A DNA stretch of 7,134 nt from assembly GCA_002325765.1 (NCBI GenBank), contig DCST01000009.1, positions 34,059-41,192 of the forward strand, written 5' to 3'. Source of the DNA: a bacterium UBA1459. Its GTDB lineage: Bacteria > Pseudomonadota > Alphaproteobacteria > CAJXXZ01 > UBA1459. Shown here piece by piece: positions 6,441 through 7,134 of this stretch. Numbering within the stretch: the first letter of the stretch is position 1; every line of letters begins with the position of its first letter. The notes beneath the pieces were generated by a model. It was not told the origin of the DNA. It made no database searches and saw only the letters and a program-made list of their open reading frames with translations. Made by a program: the position numbers and the translations under genes.

Positions 6441-7134
6441 CTAAATAAAATATTGTAATAAAAATAAAAAGTGATCATAATTATATTCAGTTGGAGCAAG
6501 AGAGATTGATTTTTGTATAATATTATTCATCAGTATTATAATACTTTTATTATTATGTTCATAGCAAATAAAAGAATTATTTCTAAGTGCATCGATAATA
6601 TGTTTATCATTGTCAGTAATATTATTTTCAGATATACTGCGATAATCTATATTAGTTTTAAATCTTTTCTTTAAGTCTTCAATAATAAGTTTGTTATCAT
6701 ACAAAGAATTAACTAGTAATAATACCTCTTCGTGATTAGCTCCCTTAACTTCGATAATTATAATATTATAGTGAGTAACTAAAGGATATGAAGATATTTT
6801 ATTTACTAATTTGTTTCCATTACTTAAATAACCATTTATTGGAGTATTTTTTAACTCTTGAGATATCTGATATGATACATCTTTAGATGTAATATAGATT
6901 AGATTGCCTTGTTTGTTTCTTACAGTATAATTTGTAACAAGATTTTCTTCTTCAAATTTTTGTTCTCTGATATATCTAAACAGAGATGAATCTATTGAAT
7001 ATAGTGTTTTTAATCCACTAATATTATTATTAGCAAATAAAGCAAGACCACAAATAAAAAATAATATACTATCCTTAATAACTGAATTATTATACTTTAA
7101 AATAATATTTTCCTGTTGGCAGTATTGTTTTATA
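6441..7134 (-). CDS. surA: SurA-like periplasmic chaperone/peptidyl-prolyl isomerase, 5' end outside the window
   Basis: The minus frame is open from the right edge to the TAG at 6443-6441, giving 230 residues without a start. Residues 19-95 align without gaps, from memory, to the helical SurA N-domain: IKDSI, LALFANNNIS, LYSIDSSLFRYIREQ, EEENLV and LIYITSKDVSYQI track E. coli ISDEQ, IAKQNNMT, LNYNTYRNQIRKE and the ILPQEVESL stretch. The rest (119-230) could be one parvulin domain: HYNIIIIEV for LSHILI, then IIDALRNNSF and NNKSIIILMNN for the final ALxxxxxG and GxHILKV strands. The parvulin GGxMGW segment is missing, so isomerase activity is doubtful. SurA escorts outer-membrane proteins through the periplasm. 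A signal peptide and some 80-90 residues would lie beyond the edge. Closeness to rsmA fits the known lptD-surA-pdxA-rsmA linkage. The gene is certain; its identity is moderately supported. A transporter gene follows 13 bp downstream. Confidence 0.6.
   Translation of the reverse strand, partial: IKQYCQQENIILKYNNSVIKDSILFFICGLALFANNNISGLKTLYSIDSSLFRYIREQKFEEENLVTNYTVRNKQGNLIYITSKDVSYQISQELKNTPINGYLSNGNKLVNKISSYPLVTHYNIIIIEVKGANHEEVLLLVNSLYDNKLIIEDLKKRFKTNIDYRSISENNITDNDKHIIDALRNNSFICYEHNNKSIIILMNNIIQKSISLAPTEYNYDHFLFLLQYFI

Noticed and set aside
6441..6704. An 87-residue minus-strand gene starting at TTG 6704.
   Set aside because: The same frame stays open upstream to the window edge with coherent protein sequence, so this is only the C-terminal part of the longer SurA-like gene.
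1..7134. Reassigned TGA (tryptophan), as in some tiny alphaproteobacterial symbionts.
   Set aside because: TGG is used for tryptophan, no in-frame TGA occurs inside rpoB, and TGA ends sspB at the expected place.
1..7134. CRISPR arrays, insertion sequences, tRNA genes, toxin-antitoxin or defence systems.
   Set aside because: No regularly spaced repeats, transposase frames, cloverleaf sequences or paired small genes were seen; almost all bases are in the six coding regions.

Overview
The window is a piece of a very AT-rich, tightly packed bacterial chromosome that uses the standard code. TGG is the only tryptophan codon in the 1181-codon rpoB frame, and TGA ends sspB. The best phylogenetic clue is an alphaproteobacterial-type SspB (ClpXP adaptor). 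A lineage-specific insertion near the C-terminal third of RpoB also fits Proteobacteria. High A+T, shortened proteins, near-zero intergenic space, weak or absent Shine-Dalgarno sites and drift at normally invariant residues all point to a fast-evolving, genome-reduced alphaproteobacterium. A host-associated Rickettsiales- or Holosporales-like lineage is my inference; I cannot name a genus.

Layout. Positions 1-3543 (minus) hold the first 1181 codons of rpoB, the RNA polymerase beta subunit, running off the left edge. A 109-bp AT-only-looking spacer (3544-3652) separates it head-to-head from a plus-strand cluster: sspB (3653-4090), rsmA/ksgA (4087-4743, ATGA overlap) and a small polytopic membrane protein (4748-5425, 4-bp gap). 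That cluster meets a minus-strand pair tail-to-tail with a 30-bp coding overlap. The pair is a reduced MFS-type transporter (5396-6427) preceded by a protein open to the right edge (6441-7134) that I read as the C-terminal part of an eroded SurA-like periplasmic chaperone.

How the genes relate. The set covers core information processing (RpoB, RsmA), proteolysis of tagged proteins (SspB with ClpXP) and the cell envelope (SurA-like protein, MFS carrier, membrane protein). In many Proteobacteria surA and rsmA lie in one lptD-surA-pdxA-rsmA cluster. Here they are near each other but on opposite strands with other genes between, which looks like a scrambled remnant. The usual rplL gene is absent just upstream of rpoB, where sspB sits instead.

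Most notable points: RpoB has lost consensus residues in the rifampicin/fork-loop region and in the GRHGNKG and HLGNRR motifs while keeping its catalytic lysines and arginines. SspB carries a ClpX-binding-like motif followed by a slippage-prone acidic tail. A hairpin sits exactly in the convergent gene overlap. I see no mobile element, CRISPR array, RNA gene, defence island or clearly new multi-gene system.
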